DNA of 50,231 nucleotides, from assembly GCA_014338185.1 (NCBI GenBank), contig QUBV01000017.1:1-50231 (forward strand). Reading direction: 5' to 3'. Positions 35,521-44,876 of this stretch are shown here, piece after piece. The DNA comes from Lysobacterales bacterium. Its GTDB lineage: Bacteria; Pseudomonadota; Gammaproteobacteria; Xanthomonadales; Rhodanobacteraceae. The notes beneath the pieces are model-generated. The model was given only the letters and a program-made list of their open reading frames with translations, had not been told where the DNA came from and did not search any database. Made by a program: the position numbers and the translations under genes. Position 1 is the stretch's first letter; each line of letters opens with the position of its first letter.

Positions 35521-38268
35521 TCAGCGCGAGCGTTCGAGTTCGTAGCCTCCTCCATAGGGCAGCACCTCCAGCGTGCCGTACACGCTGCTGGATCCCATGC
35601 GCAGTCCGGTCCACAGACTGGGGTTGCCGACGCCATCATCCAGCAGCAGTTCCACCATGCCGTAGTCGTTGTCGCCGGGCTTGGCGGCATGCACCGGCCC
35701 GGGCAACGACCAGCCGGCCGTGCCCAGGTCGCCCTCCAGATGACCCGCGGCATGGCCGCGCTCGAAGCGTTCGACTTCGATCTTGGTCGTTGCCGGATCA
35801 CTCCACAGCAGGTCGTCGAAGCCGTCACCGTCGACGTCCGCGGTGGTCACCTGGCGCAGCGGCAGGTCGGGCATGGCGACACGCACCGTCGCGACCGCGG
35901 CACCGTCGCGCATCAGCACGATGGAGGCCTGGTTGCTGCCGGGTACCTGGAACACGAGGTCGGTGTGGCCGTCGCCATCGATGTCGCCGCTGCCACGCCA
36001 CTGCAGTTCGGCGCTGATCCCGAGCGGGCGCAGCGTCTCGCCCTGCTCGCGCTGAAACAGGCGCCGTACGATCGCATACTCGCCGCTGGCGGGGTCGCGC
36101 ACCAGCGCATCGGCCAGGACATCGTCATCGACCTGGATCAGGTCCACAATCTCGCGGCTGCCGAGCACGCCGGACGTGCGCCGCTGCGCACGCCCCTGTG
36201 CGTCGACCAGGAAGTACTCGCCGCCCTTGCTGAAGAGCATCTGGTCGGTGGCCCGGCCATCGAAGCGGTCGGCATCGATGTAGCTGTCGGCCCAGTCCAC
36301 CGACAGCGATTGCGGGCTGCCCGGATCGAGCCACTCCCACACGCCGCTGCCCGGATCGTGGCGCACCGGCGCGGAGCGTTCCGGCTGCAGCAGCGCGCTC
36401 GCGGGTCGGAACACCACCACGTCGGCCGACAGTTGTGCATTGGCCGCGTAGCGCGCGTCGCCGTCATAGCGGGCCTCGATGCGGTAGCGGCCGGCCTGCG
36501 GCAACACGCCCTGCGGCGGCGGCGGCAGGCTGGCCTGGCCGTTGGCGATGGTGGCGCGGCCCAGTTCGCGCCGACGCCCGAGCGGGTCGATCACGCTGAA
36601 CACCACGCTGCCGCTGGGCGGCAGCGGGCCGTTGCCGGCGATCGTCACGCTGACGCCCAGTGTCTGATCCATTGCCGGCACTCGCGCCGGGTACGTCGGC
36701 ATGCGCAGGGTCACGGGCAGCGTAGCGGCCACGCCCACGCAATCGGACAGCTCCGATGTATTGCCATCGGCATCGGTGGCGGTAGCCGTGAGCACGTCGC
36801 CAACCTGGAAGTGGTCGAAGGCCGGCTGGGGCAGGACCCGCGAGAACGCTGCGTCGCCGTGACCGTCGGTGGTCACGCTGAAGGATTGCAGGAACAGGTC
36901 GGCAACGTTGCCGCCGGCGTGGCCGCACGCGGCCGACAGGAACAGCTCGATCGTGTAGCTGCGTCCCGGCATGCTGTGCAGGTCGCCTTCGAGCAGGCCG
37001 GCGGTATTGGCCAGCCTCAGCACGGGCCGATTCTGCAGGCGGTTGGCACCCTCGTCGGCATCCAGCGCATCGTTGGCCAGCGGGTAGGCGTCGGCAAGCT
37101 CGATGGCCGGCGCGTCAAGGTCGGTGAAGCGGTTGCGGCTGATGCGATTGCCGGCGCCGGCCGGCGCCTGTTCCGGCTCCCTGTTTCGTGGATGCAGCAC
37201 GATGCCGGAATTGCTGTTGCTGATCAGGTTGTCCGCGATTTCGGTGTCGCGGATGGCTTTGGCCAAGCGGATCGCCGTGCCCGTGCCCGCGCCGGGAAGC
37301 CCCCAGACATTGGTGCCGAACCGGTTGCCGGTGACGTGGTTGCCATGACTGTCAGGCCCTTGCGGCCCGCCGCCCATGAGGTAGATGCCATCGTAGTCGA
37401 CCGCGACGAAGTGGTTGCCGGTGATGTGCGAATCGCGCAGGCCGAAACTCGCAGTCTGGATCGCCAACGAGTAAAGGCTGGCATAGGCGCGCGGCGGATA
37501 CAGCACGATCGCGCCGGTCAACAGGCCGGCCTTGCCGATCATCGAACCCACGGCTACTTCCCCCATGCCGTTGCTGCCGAACCAGTTGTTCCGCACCGTG
37601 TGTTGCTCGCCATCGATCACCAGCGCCCGCGTATCGATGCCGGCAAACACGTTGCCCTCGTCCGAGCCGGGACCGCCGACGATCACCCCACGGCTCATCA
37701 ACACGCCGATGCCGGCGCTCAGGCCATGCAAGCCCGCGACGCTGCCATCGGCGCGCAGGCCGATGCGGTTGGAAACCAACTGGACCCCGTCGGCGAGCAC
37801 GAGAATGCCCGCACCCCGGCAATCGGCCGTCGCCTCGCCGAACACGTTGAGTCCCGCGATCAGGCTGCGCTCGCCGCCGCGGATCACCGTCAGCGGCGAG
37901 CCGAAGTCACGATCCGGCCTGCAGGTCATGCCCGAGACATCGATGTCGATCATCGGCCGAGCCGGAAAGCCGGGTGCGCTGCCGGGCTGCGAGTACCCCG
38001 AGACGATCACCCGATCGGCGATCGGTGGCAGCGGCTGGCGCAGGGCGATGGTCCACGGCCCGTGCCCGTGGACCATCGGATCGATCGCAAAGGTGATGCT
38101 GTCGGGGATGCCCGCGGTCGTGTTGGCCATGCCGATGGCCGCGCGCAGCGAACCCGGACCACTGTCGGCCGGCGTGGTGACCACGAATTGCATCGCGTGC
38201 GTGAAGCCGGCCGCGAGCAAGCCGGCGACCAGCGCCAGAGCACGTGCGGGGAAGCGGATGGGTGGCAT
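35521..38268 (-). CDS. Secreted beta-helix protein with Ig-like and VCBS/FG-GAP domains
   Basis: 915 residues. A signal peptide ends near Thr-His-Ala (~25). A CSLREA-like opening (Val-Thr-Thr...Gly-Ser-Leu-Arg-Ala-Ala) and a Gly-Tyr-Ser-Gln-Pro-Gly motif start a right-handed beta-helix to ~400. One or two beta-sandwich domains follow (~410-625). The C-terminal part (~640-915) is an FG-GAP/VCBS-type propeller with two clear Asp-x-Asp-Gly-Asp-Gly Ca2+-binding loops. It is similar to the second module of the protein at 22790-25282. Unlike most exported neighbours it ends Tyr-Glu-Leu-Glu-Arg-Ser-Arg, with no GF[DE] motif; the FG-GAP domain may substitute for it. Surface adhesion is the likely role. 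Confidence 0.75.
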   Translation of the reverse strand: MPPIRFPARALALVAGLLAAGFTHAMQFVVTTPADSGPGSLRAAIGMANTTAGIPDSITFAIDPMVHGHGPWTIALRQPLPPIADRVIVSGYSQPGSAPGFPARPMIDIDVSGMTCRPDRDFGSPLTVIRGGERSLIAGLNVFGEATADCRGAGILVLADGVQLVSNRIGLRADGSVAGLHGLSAGIGVLMSRGVIVGGPGSDEGNVFAGIDTRALVIDGEQHTVRNNWFGSNGMGEVAVGSMIGKAGLLTGAIVLYPPRAYASLYSLAIQTASFGLRDSHITGNHFVAVDYDGIYLMGGGPQGPDSHGNHVTGNRFGTNVWGLPGAGTGTAIRLAKAIRDTEIADNLISNSNSGIVLHPRNREPEQAPAGAGNRISRNRFTDLDAPAIELADAYPLANDALDADEGANRLQNRPVLRLANTAGLLEGDLHSMPGRSYTIELFLSAACGHAGGNVADLFLQSFSVTTDGHGDAAFSRVLPQPAFDHFQVGDVLTATATDADGNTSELSDCVGVAATLPVTLRMPTYPARVPAMDQTLGVSVTIAGNGPLPPSGSVVFSVIDPLGRRRELGRATIANGQASLPPPPQGVLPQAGRYRIEARYDGDARYAANAQLSADVVVFRPASALLQPERSAPVRHDPGSGVWEWLDPGSPQSLSVDWADSYIDADRFDGRATDQMLFSKGGEYFLVDAQGRAQRRTSGVLGSREIVDLIQVDDDVLADALVRDPASGEYAIVRRLFQREQGETLRPLGISAELQWRGSGDIDGDGHTDLVFQVPGSNQASIVLMRDGAAVATVRVAMPDLPLRQVTTADVDGDGFDDLLWSDPATTKIEVERFERGHAAGHLEGDLGTAGWSLPGPVHAAKPGDNDYGMVELLLDDGVGNPSLWTGLRMGSSSVYGTLEVLPYGGGYELERSR

Positions 38269-38390
38269 GGGTCGACTCCGTCGATTCAGGGAAGGGAAAG
38301 GACGCAAGGCTCGTGGGCGGCGCGTGGGCGCGGTGTTCCCGCGCGGCACCGGCACGCATGCACTTGCACGAGTTCGAATGTCGCGGGGTT

Positions 38391-39722
38391 TCAGTCGAAG
38401 CCGTCGCGGAAGATCAGGTCCGCTGGCGCGGTGACTTGGTAGACCACGTCGCTGACGTTGTTGGTATCGCCGCCGACGAGGTTGGTCGCGAGCGTGTCCA
38501 GCACGACGCGCCGGCCATCGGCGCTGATGCCGCCAAGCATGCCCGATCGCCCATTGCCGAAGCTGGATGGCCCCTCCAGACCCTGCGTGACCAGGCGCCA
38601 GCGCGTGCTGGCCGCGTTCCACACGAGCATCTGCAGCGCCGTCGGTGTGGCGAACCTGCAGGTGGCCAGCACGTCACCGGCGTCGCTCACGCGCGGCCCT
38701 TCGCACCACGTCGCCGAGGACGCCAGCGGCGGCGTGAAATCGCCGGCGACCGGCGCCGGAATGTTGATCAGGGTCGCAGTGAGCCGGTCGTAGCGGTACA
38801 GATGGCTGGTGGTGCCGGGCAGCAGGTTGGTGGCCAGGGTGTTGAAGGCGATGTAGCGGCCGTTCGGGGAAATCACCGGGTCGGTGGAGTGCCCATCGCC
38901 CGGGCCGCCGTTGGCCGCCTGGCTGATCAGGGTGCGGGTCAAGTTGCTGACGTCGACGAGGTAGACCTGCAAGAGGCCGTTGCCGCTGGTCGGCGTGAGG
39001 TCGTTGGCCGTGCTCGCGAACACCACGTAGCGGCCATCCCAGGAGATGGCCTGTGGCGTGAGCCAGTCGACCGCCCCGTCCGGAAACTGGCCGAACCGGT
39101 TGAAGTCGAGCATGCCGATCTCGCCGGTCTGCGCATCGTGCATGAACAGATCGGACATGCTGTTGTTGTCGCCGGGCATGAGATTGCTCGCGGCCGAGAT
39201 GAACACCGTGTAGCGACCATCACCCGAAGTCGCCGGGGTCTGGGCACTGGCATTGGCCTGGTTGCCCATGCTGTCCTCACTGATGCGCGTGAGCGTGCCG
39301 CTGGCGAGGTCATGGCGGTACACGGCCGACCACTGCGTGTTGCCGGTGACAAGGTTGGAGGCGTAGCTGGCGAACACCACGACCTGGCCATCACCGGAAA
39401 TGCCGGCGGAAGTGCATACGTCACTGGCCGGCGCGCCACTGCCCGGCACCACGCTCACGCGCGTGAGCTCGTGGCTGTCGAGGTCGAAACGGTAGACGTT
39501 GGCGACGCCGTTGCCACCCGGCAGCAGATTGCCGGCTTTGGACAGGAAAATCGCCGCGCTGCCGTTGCTGGCGAGGTAGCTGCCGCGCACCGCGTCGTCG
39601 GCCTGCACGCCGCCTACGCCCATGATGCGTTCGAGCGCGGCCTGCGCCGCCGCCGGCCCCGGCGTGCACACGCCGGCGACGGCGGCCAGCACCAGCGCAA
39701 AATTGCTGCACGAATACGACAT
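38391..39722 (-). CDS. Secreted PD40-type beta-propeller with C-terminal GFD motif
   Basis: 443 residues. A signal peptide (Met-Ser-Tyr-Ser-Cys, hydrophobic core, Ala-Ala-Ala cleavage ~27) precedes six or seven PD40/TolB-like repeats. These carry Ile-Ser-x-Asp-Gly-Arg-x-Val-x-Phe cores and Ala-(Ser/Thr)-Asn-Leu turns. It ends Asp-Leu-Ile-Phe-Arg-Asp-Gly-Phe-Asp. It is paralogous to the protein at 25420-26772 but clearly diverged. A Cys at residue 5, before the hydrophobic core, is not in a lipobox. The ATG at 39722 has GGGA upstream. The gene lies in a five-gene minus-strand series of exported proteins. Confidence 0.75.
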   Translation of the reverse strand: MSYSCSNFALVLAAVAGVCTPGPAAAQAALERIMGVGGVQADDAVRGSYLASNGSAAIFLSKAGNLLPGGNGVANVYRFDLDSHELTRVSVVPGSGAPASDVCTSAGISGDGQVVVFASYASNLVTGNTQWSAVYRHDLASGTLTRISEDSMGNQANASAQTPATSGDGRYTVFISAASNLMPGDNNSMSDLFMHDAQTGEIGMLDFNRFGQFPDGAVDWLTPQAISWDGRYVVFASTANDLTPTSGNGLLQVYLVDVSNLTRTLISQAANGGPGDGHSTDPVISPNGRYIAFNTLATNLLPGTTSHLYRYDRLTATLINIPAPVAGDFTPPLASSATWCEGPRVSDAGDVLATCRFATPTALQMLVWNAASTRWRLVTQGLEGPSSFGNGRSGMLGGISADGRRVVLDTLATNLVGGDTNNVSDVVYQVTAPADLIFRDGFD

Positions 39723-40023
39723 GGTCCATTCCCATCGTGTTGGTCGTGGCGCAGCAAACGCAATCCGGCGACAAAAACCCCAACGCGCTCGCCACGCCGC
39801 CGCCATGCAACGGGCGCTGCATGCCGTGGCCTGCCCGCGTGCCTGCGCACGCAGGCGGCGTGCGGGACGCACCCACGATGCGCCTGCGTGCTTGCTTGTC
39901 GAGTGCCACCCCGGTTCGCGACGCTGCCGATCGCGGATGCGGCCGCCGGTCGCGCGCCTGTGGCAGTGGGCCCGCACGGGCGGGGTGCGCGAGGTTGCGT
40001 TCGCGATGGCAATCCCGGCGCTG
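39723..40023. other. 301-base intergenic region with a palindrome
   Basis: No gene is seen. It contains a near-perfect palindrome at 39841-39856 (arms GCCTGCG and CGCAGGC, two-base centre). This could be an operator for the downstream PD40 gene or an end-of-transcript hairpin for the gene upstream. No T-run follows. Confidence 0.35.
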
Positions 40024-40884
40024 CTAGCGCGGCGAGCCGGCCATGTCGAACCCGTTGGCGAAGATCCGGTCACCCGCGGCACGGCCGGCAATGGCGAAGG
40101 GCAGGTCCTGGCTCTTGGTGCTGCCGGCGTCGCGCAGGCGCTGCCATGCCTGGGTACCCGGATCCAGCAGCCGCGCGTTGGAACCCGGCTTGAGCGGGCC
40201 ATCGTCGAGGGTCACGAACGGCGTCCAGGGATCGGTTGCGGATGTGCCCGCGCTTTGCCAGTCGAGCCAGTAGCTGCCCTCGGACAGCTGGAGCCCGCCC
40301 AGTGCCACGACACTGGCCATGACCGGCCGCGCCGGATCGGTCAACGCGGTCGGTGCCACCCGATAGACGTTGGCGAACCCGCTGCCGAGCATGCGGTTGG
40401 TGGTGGTGTCGCCAAAGACCACACTGCTGCCCGGCTCACCCGGCACGCCGTTCCAGATCCGGAGATTGACCGACTGGATGGTCGAGGTCGTGGACGATCC
40501 GACTTCGTAGGCGTACACCGTGATCGTGTCGATGATCCAGCCGCCCGCTGGCACCTCGAAGTCGTCGGCGACCCGAAAGCCGCTCGCCTGGCCATGGTTG
40601 GCGCCATGACTCACGTTGCCCATCTGCGTCTGGACCACGCTGGCATCGGCGCCACCCGCGCCCGCTCCGGCGCGGGTCACGATGGGACCGTTGTCATGCA
40701 GCAGCGTGGCGGTGCCCGCGGGGGCCCAGGCGCTCGCCGCGACCAGTGTTGCGGGCAGTGCCAAGGCCGCGAGCACCCACCACGACAGCTCCCGGCCGGC
40801 GGGCGCGCACCGCCGCGCGCGCCCGCGCGATCGCGCTGCCATGCAGGCCGCAGCGGCAACGGGTTGGTATTCAGGGATGGTCAT
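40024..40884 (-). CDS. Exported protein of unknown function with near-C-terminal GFD motif
   Basis: 286 residues if translation starts at 40884, inside the end of the upstream gene (14-base overlap). 40842 is an alternative that shortens the protein by 14 residues. A long basic n-region precedes the hydrophobic segment (~34-52), which acts as a signal peptide or anchor. The mature protein is beta-rich, with a [13 protein letters not shown] block like that seen in uncharacterised secreted proteins, and a Gly-Ser-Tyr-Trp-Leu-Asp-Trp motif. It ends Asp-Arg-Ile-Phe-Ala-Asn-Gly-Phe-Asp plus six residues. No enzyme motif is seen. The overlap suggests co-transcription with the beta-helix gene upstream. 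Confidence 0.65.
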   Translation of the reverse strand: MTIPEYQPVAAAACMAARSRGRARRCAPAGRELSWWVLAALALPATLVAASAWAPAGTATLLHDNGPIVTRAGAGAGGADASVVQTQMGNVSHGANHGQASGFRVADDFEVPAGGWIIDTITVYAYEVGSSTTSTIQSVNLRIWNGVPGEPGSSVVFGDTTTNRMLGSGFANVYRVAPTALTDPARPVMASVVALGGLQLSEGSYWLDWQSAGTSATDPWTPFVTLDDGPLKPGSNARLLDPGTQAWQRLRDAGSTKSQDLPFAIAGRAAGDRIFANGFDMAGSPR

Positions 40885-42328
40885 AAGGCACATCCGGCGA
40901 CAACGGCAGGTCCATCGGCGCGCCGTCACGCCGGTTGCCGGCGGCGCGTCCGTACACCCCGTGGAAAATGTACGGCCAGGACACCTGGCCATCGTCGATC
41001 ACCTCGTTGTTGTCGAACTGGGTGCAGGGGACGCCCTCGACGACGAAGTTGTGGTCGTGCACCACATTGCCTGCGATGCGGACATAGGTCATGCGCGACT
41101 CGTGGGTACCACCACCCACGTTGATGCCGCCACCGTGGAAGATGTTGTCCTCGATGAGCGTCGGCGCAAGCGGGTTCGCGCCCAGCGGATAGCTGACCAG
41201 CGCCCACTGTCCGTTGCTGCTGCCCACGGTGGTGGTGATGGTGTTGCCGCGGATCACCTGGTCGGTCTTGTGCCAGAAGATGATGGGGCCATCGCCCTGC
41301 CGCTCGCTGAGCCCGGTCTGATCCAGCGTGTTCTGCACCAGCCACACGTTGCGGCCGCCGGTGTTGACGTAATCGCCGCCCTGGTTCTGGTAGAAGGCAT
41401 TGCCGCGGATCAGGATGTTGCGGTTCTGGTTGTCACCCAGCGTGGCCTCGATGTCGACGCCGAACTGGGGATCCGTCCCCGCGATGTGGTGGATCTGGTT
41501 GTTCTCGATCACGATGTCGATGCCGCCGATGATGGACACGCCCTGGCGGCGGTGGTGGTGGATGTTGTTGTTGCGGATGGTGACGTTGCGCGAGACGCCG
41601 GGCGCGTCATTGATGACCACGCCATCGCCGATCGCGTCGGCCAGCGTCATCGACTCGATCAGGATGCGGTCGCTGCCACCCGCGGAGCCGACGCAGATGG
41701 CCACGCCGAACTCGTGCGTGCCGCCACCGGCATACACATGGGTGAGGCGGTCACCGAGCACGGTGCCGCCACTGATCTTCACGTCCGTCCCATCGGCAAT
41801 GTCGATGACGCAGTAATGCGGGCGATCGGTCGTCATCATCTGGAGGGTCGCGCCGGCGGCCAATTCGAAGTGCAGGTGCCCCGGCAGGATCACGCCCCCC
41901 ACGTACAGGCTGTTGACCACCTGACCCACCCGGTACAAGCCCGCCGGCAGGTGCACGGTGCCGTAGCCTTGCTGGCTCGCCCAGGCGATGGCCGCGTTGA
42001 GGCCACTGGTCGTCTCCTGCGGATGGGTGCCGTCGCCGTGGATTCCCCAGCGACCCAGCTCGATCACGTAGACCGTGCCGAGGTTGCCGATCTGTGGCAA
42101 TGCGGCCGTGGGCTGCACGCGCGAATCATCGACGATGCATTCACCGATCGCGACCGGCGCGGGCAGGTCGCGCGGAATGTTGTCGTAGGCGGCCGCGGCA
42201 CCCGCGCCATGCGCGGGCGCCACGCCGGGTGCGGCGCCGACCGCATCGGCCCCGATGCCGCAGGCCAGGCCGGCCAGCCACACCCACCCGGCAAGCATGC
42301 GCATCGTCGAAGGTCGTGGGCAGTTCAT
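40871..42328 (-). CDS. Secreted pectate-lyase-like beta-helix protein
   Basis: 485 residues. A signal peptide is followed by a Pro/Ala-rich region, then a Pectate_lyase_3-type start (Asp-Gly-x-x-x-x-Glu-Thr...Ala-Ile-x-Trp-Ala) with His-Leu-Pro-Ala-Gly-Leu-Tyr. A long run of parallel beta-helix rungs rich in Asn-Asn-x-Ile-x-His follows (~170-440). The family includes polysaccharide lyases, hydrolases and epimerases; acidic and His residues are plentiful but no specific active site can be assigned. It lacks the GF[DE] motif and ends Tyr-Asp-His-Pro. The start could also be 42304 (Met-Arg-Met-Leu); neither has a strong ribosome site. Confidence 0.75.
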   Translation of the reverse strand: MNCPRPSTMRMLAGWVWLAGLACGIGADAVGAAPGVAPAHGAGAAAAYDNIPRDLPAPVAIGECIVDDSRVQPTAALPQIGNLGTVYVIELGRWGIHGDGTHPQETTSGLNAAIAWASQQGYGTVHLPAGLYRVGQVVNSLYVGGVILPGHLHFELAAGATLQMMTTDRPHYCVIDIADGTDVKISGGTVLGDRLTHVYAGGGTHEFGVAICVGSAGGSDRILIESMTLADAIGDGVVINDAPGVSRNVTIRNNNIHHHRRQGVSIIGGIDIVIENNQIHHIAGTDPQFGVDIEATLGDNQNRNILIRGNAFYQNQGGDYVNTGGRNVWLVQNTLDQTGLSERQGDGPIIFWHKTDQVIRGNTITTTVGSSNGQWALVSYPLGANPLAPTLIEDNIFHGGGINVGGGTHESRMTYVRIAGNVVHDHNFVVEGVPCTQFDNNEVIDDGQVSWPYIFHGVYGRAAGNRRDGAPMDLPLSPDVPYDHP

Positions 42329-42516
42329 GTCGATCCACTGCGCAGAGTCCCGCTGGACGACCCGAACCTAGCACAGGCGGCGGCGCATGTCGGTGAAGCC
42401 GGGCGCGCACCGCGCCCCCTGCCGTCGGCGCGGGCACGCTGGCGCGCTGGTTGTCGACGGCACGCGGCGCAACGGCGTGACATGCGCACGCCGTCGCCGC
42501 GCGCTGCGCGCCGCGA

Positions 42517-43389
42517 TCACTTCATGCGTGCGGCGAGGGCCTTGCCCAGGTCGGCCGGTGACTTGACCGTGGTGACGCCGGCCTTGTCCAGCGCGGCGAA
42601 CTTGGCCGCGGCGGTGCCCTTGCCGCCCGAAATGATCGCGCCGGCATGGCCCATGCGCTTGCCGGCCGGGGCCGAGGCGCCGGCGATGAAGCTGACCACG
42701 GGCTTGGTCACGTAGCGGCCGATGAATTCGGCCGCGTCCTCCTCGGCGCTGCCGCCGATCTCGCCGACCATGATGATGCCCTCGGTCGCGGGATCGTCCT
42801 GGAACAGCTTGAGGCAGTCGATGAAGCTCAGACCGTTGATCGGATCGCCGCCGATGCCGATGCAGGTGGACTGGCCCAGTCCCTCGTTGGTGGTCTGGAA
42901 CACCGCCTCGTAGGTGAGCGTGCCCGAACGCGACACGATGCCGACCTTGCCGGGCTGGTGGATGTGGCCGGGCATGATGCCGATCTTGCACTGGCCGGGG
43001 GTGATGATGCCGGGGCAGTTGGGGCCGATCAGCACGGTGTCGGGATGCGACTTGAGCACGTTCTTCACGCGCAGCATGTCGAGCACCGGGATGCCCTCGG
43101 TGATCGCCACGATCACGCGGATGCCCGCGTCGATCGCCTCGAGGATCGAATCGGCCGCATACGGCGGCGGCACGAAGATGACCGAGGCGTCGGCGCCGGT
43201 GACGTCGACCGCCTCGCTGACCGAATTGAACACCGGCAGGCCGATGTGCTGGCTGCCGCCCTTGCCCGGCGTGACGCCGCCCACGACCTTGGTGCCGTAG
43301 TCGAGCGCCTGCTGCGCGTGGAAGGTGCCCTGCTGGCCGGTGAAACCCTGCACGATCACCTTGGTGTTGCTGTTGACCAAAACGCTCAT
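42517..43389 (-). CDS. sucD: Succinate-CoA ligase (ADP-forming) alpha subunit
   Basis: 290 residues, full length. The N-terminal CoA-binding Rossmann domain has [10 protein letters not shown]. The ligase domain has Gly-Pro-Asn-Cys-Pro-Gly, Ser-Arg-Ser-Gly-Thr-Leu-Thr-Tyr-Glu, and the Gly-His248-Ala-Gly-Ala-Ile motif whose His is phosphorylated in catalysis. With SucC it converts succinyl-CoA, ADP and phosphate to succinate, CoA and ATP in the TCA cycle. It lies 114 bases behind sucC on the same strand, so both are likely one operon. Confidence 0.97.
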   Translation of the reverse strand: MSVLVNSNTKVIVQGFTGQQGTFHAQQALDYGTKVVGGVTPGKGGSQHIGLPVFNSVSEAVDVTGADASVIFVPPPYAADSILEAIDAGIRVIVAITEGIPVLDMLRVKNVLKSHPDTVLIGPNCPGIITPGQCKIGIMPGHIHQPGKVGIVSRSGTLTYEAVFQTTNEGLGQSTCIGIGGDPINGLSFIDCLKLFQDDPATEGIIMVGEIGGSAEEDAAEFIGRYVTKPVVSFIAGASAPAGKRMGHAGAIISGGKGTAAAKFAALDKAGVTTVKSPADLGKALAARMK

Positions 43390-43503
43390 GGTTGTGTCCT
43401 TGGAATCGGTGGTGCCGCTGTGCCGCCGGCGCCGCGGTCGCGGCCGCCTGCGGTCAGGCGCGATGCCCGTCGCGGGCGTGGCGCCGGTGCGGCGGAAATC
43501 TCG

Positions 43504-44664
43504 TCAGGCAGCTGCAGCGACCGCCTTGCGGGCGGCATCGTTGAGATCGTCGGCCGGCGTGATCGCCAGCCCGGAATTGGCCAGCAGCTCGCGTCCCTGG
43601 GCGACGTTGGTGCCTTGCAGGCGCACCACCACCGGGATCGACAGGCCCACTTCCTTGACCGCGGCGATGATGCCTTCGGCGATCAGGTCGCAGCGCACGA
43701 TGCCGCCGAAGATGTTGACGAGGATCGCCTTGACCTTGTCCGAGCTCAGGATGAGCTTGAAGGCCTCGGTCACGCGCTCCTTGGTCGCGCCGCCGCCCAC
43801 GTCGAGGAAGTTGGCGGGCTCGCCGCCGGCGAGCTTGATCACGTCCATCGTCGCCATCGCCAGGCCCGCGCCATTGACCATGCAGCCGATCGAGCCGTCC
43901 ATGGTCACGTAGTTGAGGTTGTTCTGGGCCGCGGCGGCCTCGGCCGCGTCTTCCTGGGTGAGGTCGCGCATCGCCACCAGTTCGGGGTGGCGGAAGTCGG
44001 CGTTGTCGTCCGAGTTCACCTTGCCATCGAGCGCGGCGAGGTTGCCGTCTTCGAGGATCGCCAGCGGGTTGAGCTCGACCAGCGACAGGTCCTTGTCGTT
44101 GAACAGCCGGTACAGCCCGAGCATGATCTTGGTGAGCTGGCCGACCTGCCTGGCGTCCAGGTCCATGGCAAAGCCGAGCTGGCGGCACTGGTAGGGCTGC
44201 AGCCCCTCGACGAAATCGACGCGGATGGTGTGGATGTCCTGCGGCGTTTCGCGCGCCACCTGCTCGATGTCGACGCCGCCGTGCTTGGAGGCGATGAACG
44301 ACACGCTCTTGCTGTCGCGGTCGACCAGCACCGACAGGTACAGCTCGCGCGCGATGTTGGTGGCGTCGGTGACCAGCACGAGGTTGACCGGCAGCGCGCG
44401 GCCGGCCGACTGGTAGGTCGCCATGCGGGTGCCGAGCATGGCCTTGGCGGCCGCGCGCACCTCGTCCAGGCTCTTGCAGAACTTGACCCCGCCGGCCTTG
44501 CCGCGGCCGCCGGCGTGGATCTGCGCCTTGACCATCCACTGCGCGCCGCCGAGCGCCTTGGCGGCATCGACTGCGGCGTCGGGCGAGTTGGCGGTCTTGC
44601 CGGGCGGCACGGCGATGCCGTAGGCGGCAAACAGTTCCTTGGCTTGGTATTCGTGGAAGTTCAT
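43504..44664 (-). CDS. sucC: Succinate-CoA ligase (ADP-forming) beta subunit
   Basis: 386 residues, the usual length. It starts [11 protein letters not shown]. The ATP-grasp domain has [11 protein letters not shown], Glu-Leu-Asn-Pro-Leu and Asn-Ser-Asp-Asp-Asn-Ala. The C-terminal CoA-ligase domain has Gly-Gly-Gly-Ala and Asn-Ile-Phe-Gly-Gly-Ile-x-Arg-Cys-Asp. The ATG at 44664 follows an AAGGTG ribosome site; in-frame codons further upstream are not part of the family. It is transcribed divergently from pilS, the arrangement common in Xanthomonas relatives. Confidence 0.97.
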   Translation of the reverse strand: MNFHEYQAKELFAAYGIAVPPGKTANSPDAAVDAAKALGGAQWMVKAQIHAGGRGKAGGVKFCKSLDEVRAAAKAMLGTRMATYQSAGRALPVNLVLVTDATNIARELYLSVLVDRDSKSVSFIASKHGGVDIEQVARETPQDIHTIRVDFVEGLQPYQCRQLGFAMDLDARQVGQLTKIMLGLYRLFNDKDLSLVELNPLAILEDGNLAALDGKVNSDDNADFRHPELVAMRDLTQEDAAEAAAAQNNLNYVTMDGSIGCMVNGAGLAMATMDVIKLAGGEPANFLDVGGGATKERVTEAFKLILSSDKVKAILVNIFGGIVRCDLIAEGIIAAVKEVGLSIPVVVRLQGTNVAQGRELLANSGLAITPADDLNDAARKAVAAAA

Positions 44665-44848
44665 CGAGGCACCTTGTGCTGGAAAGCGCCGCGCCGGGGC
44701 TCGCAGGCGTGCCCGGGGCGTGGCGAACGGGGAGCGGCGGCCGGCAGCCGCCTTGATGCAACGCGGTATTTTCGGCCATGGTGGCGCCGAAATCAAAAGT
44801 GACCTTCGCGGCACCGGCCCGCCGTGAGCCGCCACCCTGCCGGCGGCA

Positions 44849-44854
44849 TATACT
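44849..44854 (+). promoter_or_regulatory. Possible -10 element of pilS
   Basis: TATACT sits 22 bases before the GTG start of pilS, in the sucC-pilS divergent gap. No clear -35 is seen. The string resembles the one before the OmpA-like gene. Confidence 0.3.
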
Positions 44855-44876
44855 GGCAACCCGTACAGGAGTTGGC

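Noticed and set aside
34816-38442. Very long open frame on the plus strand opposite two beta-helix genes
   Set aside because: GC-rich coding DNA keeps the opposite strand open; the translation is Val/Ala/Arg/His-rich without domains or signal peptide, while the minus-strand genes have clear ones.
17731-40071. GF[DE] tails as PEP-CTERM or LPXTG signals
   Set aside because: There is no PEP or LPxTG motif, no following transmembrane helix and no consistent basic tail; the motif is usually the final residues.
42473-42493. Inverted repeat after sucD as a terminator
   Set aside because: Only seven base pairs with a seven-base loop and no T-run; common by chance at this GC content.
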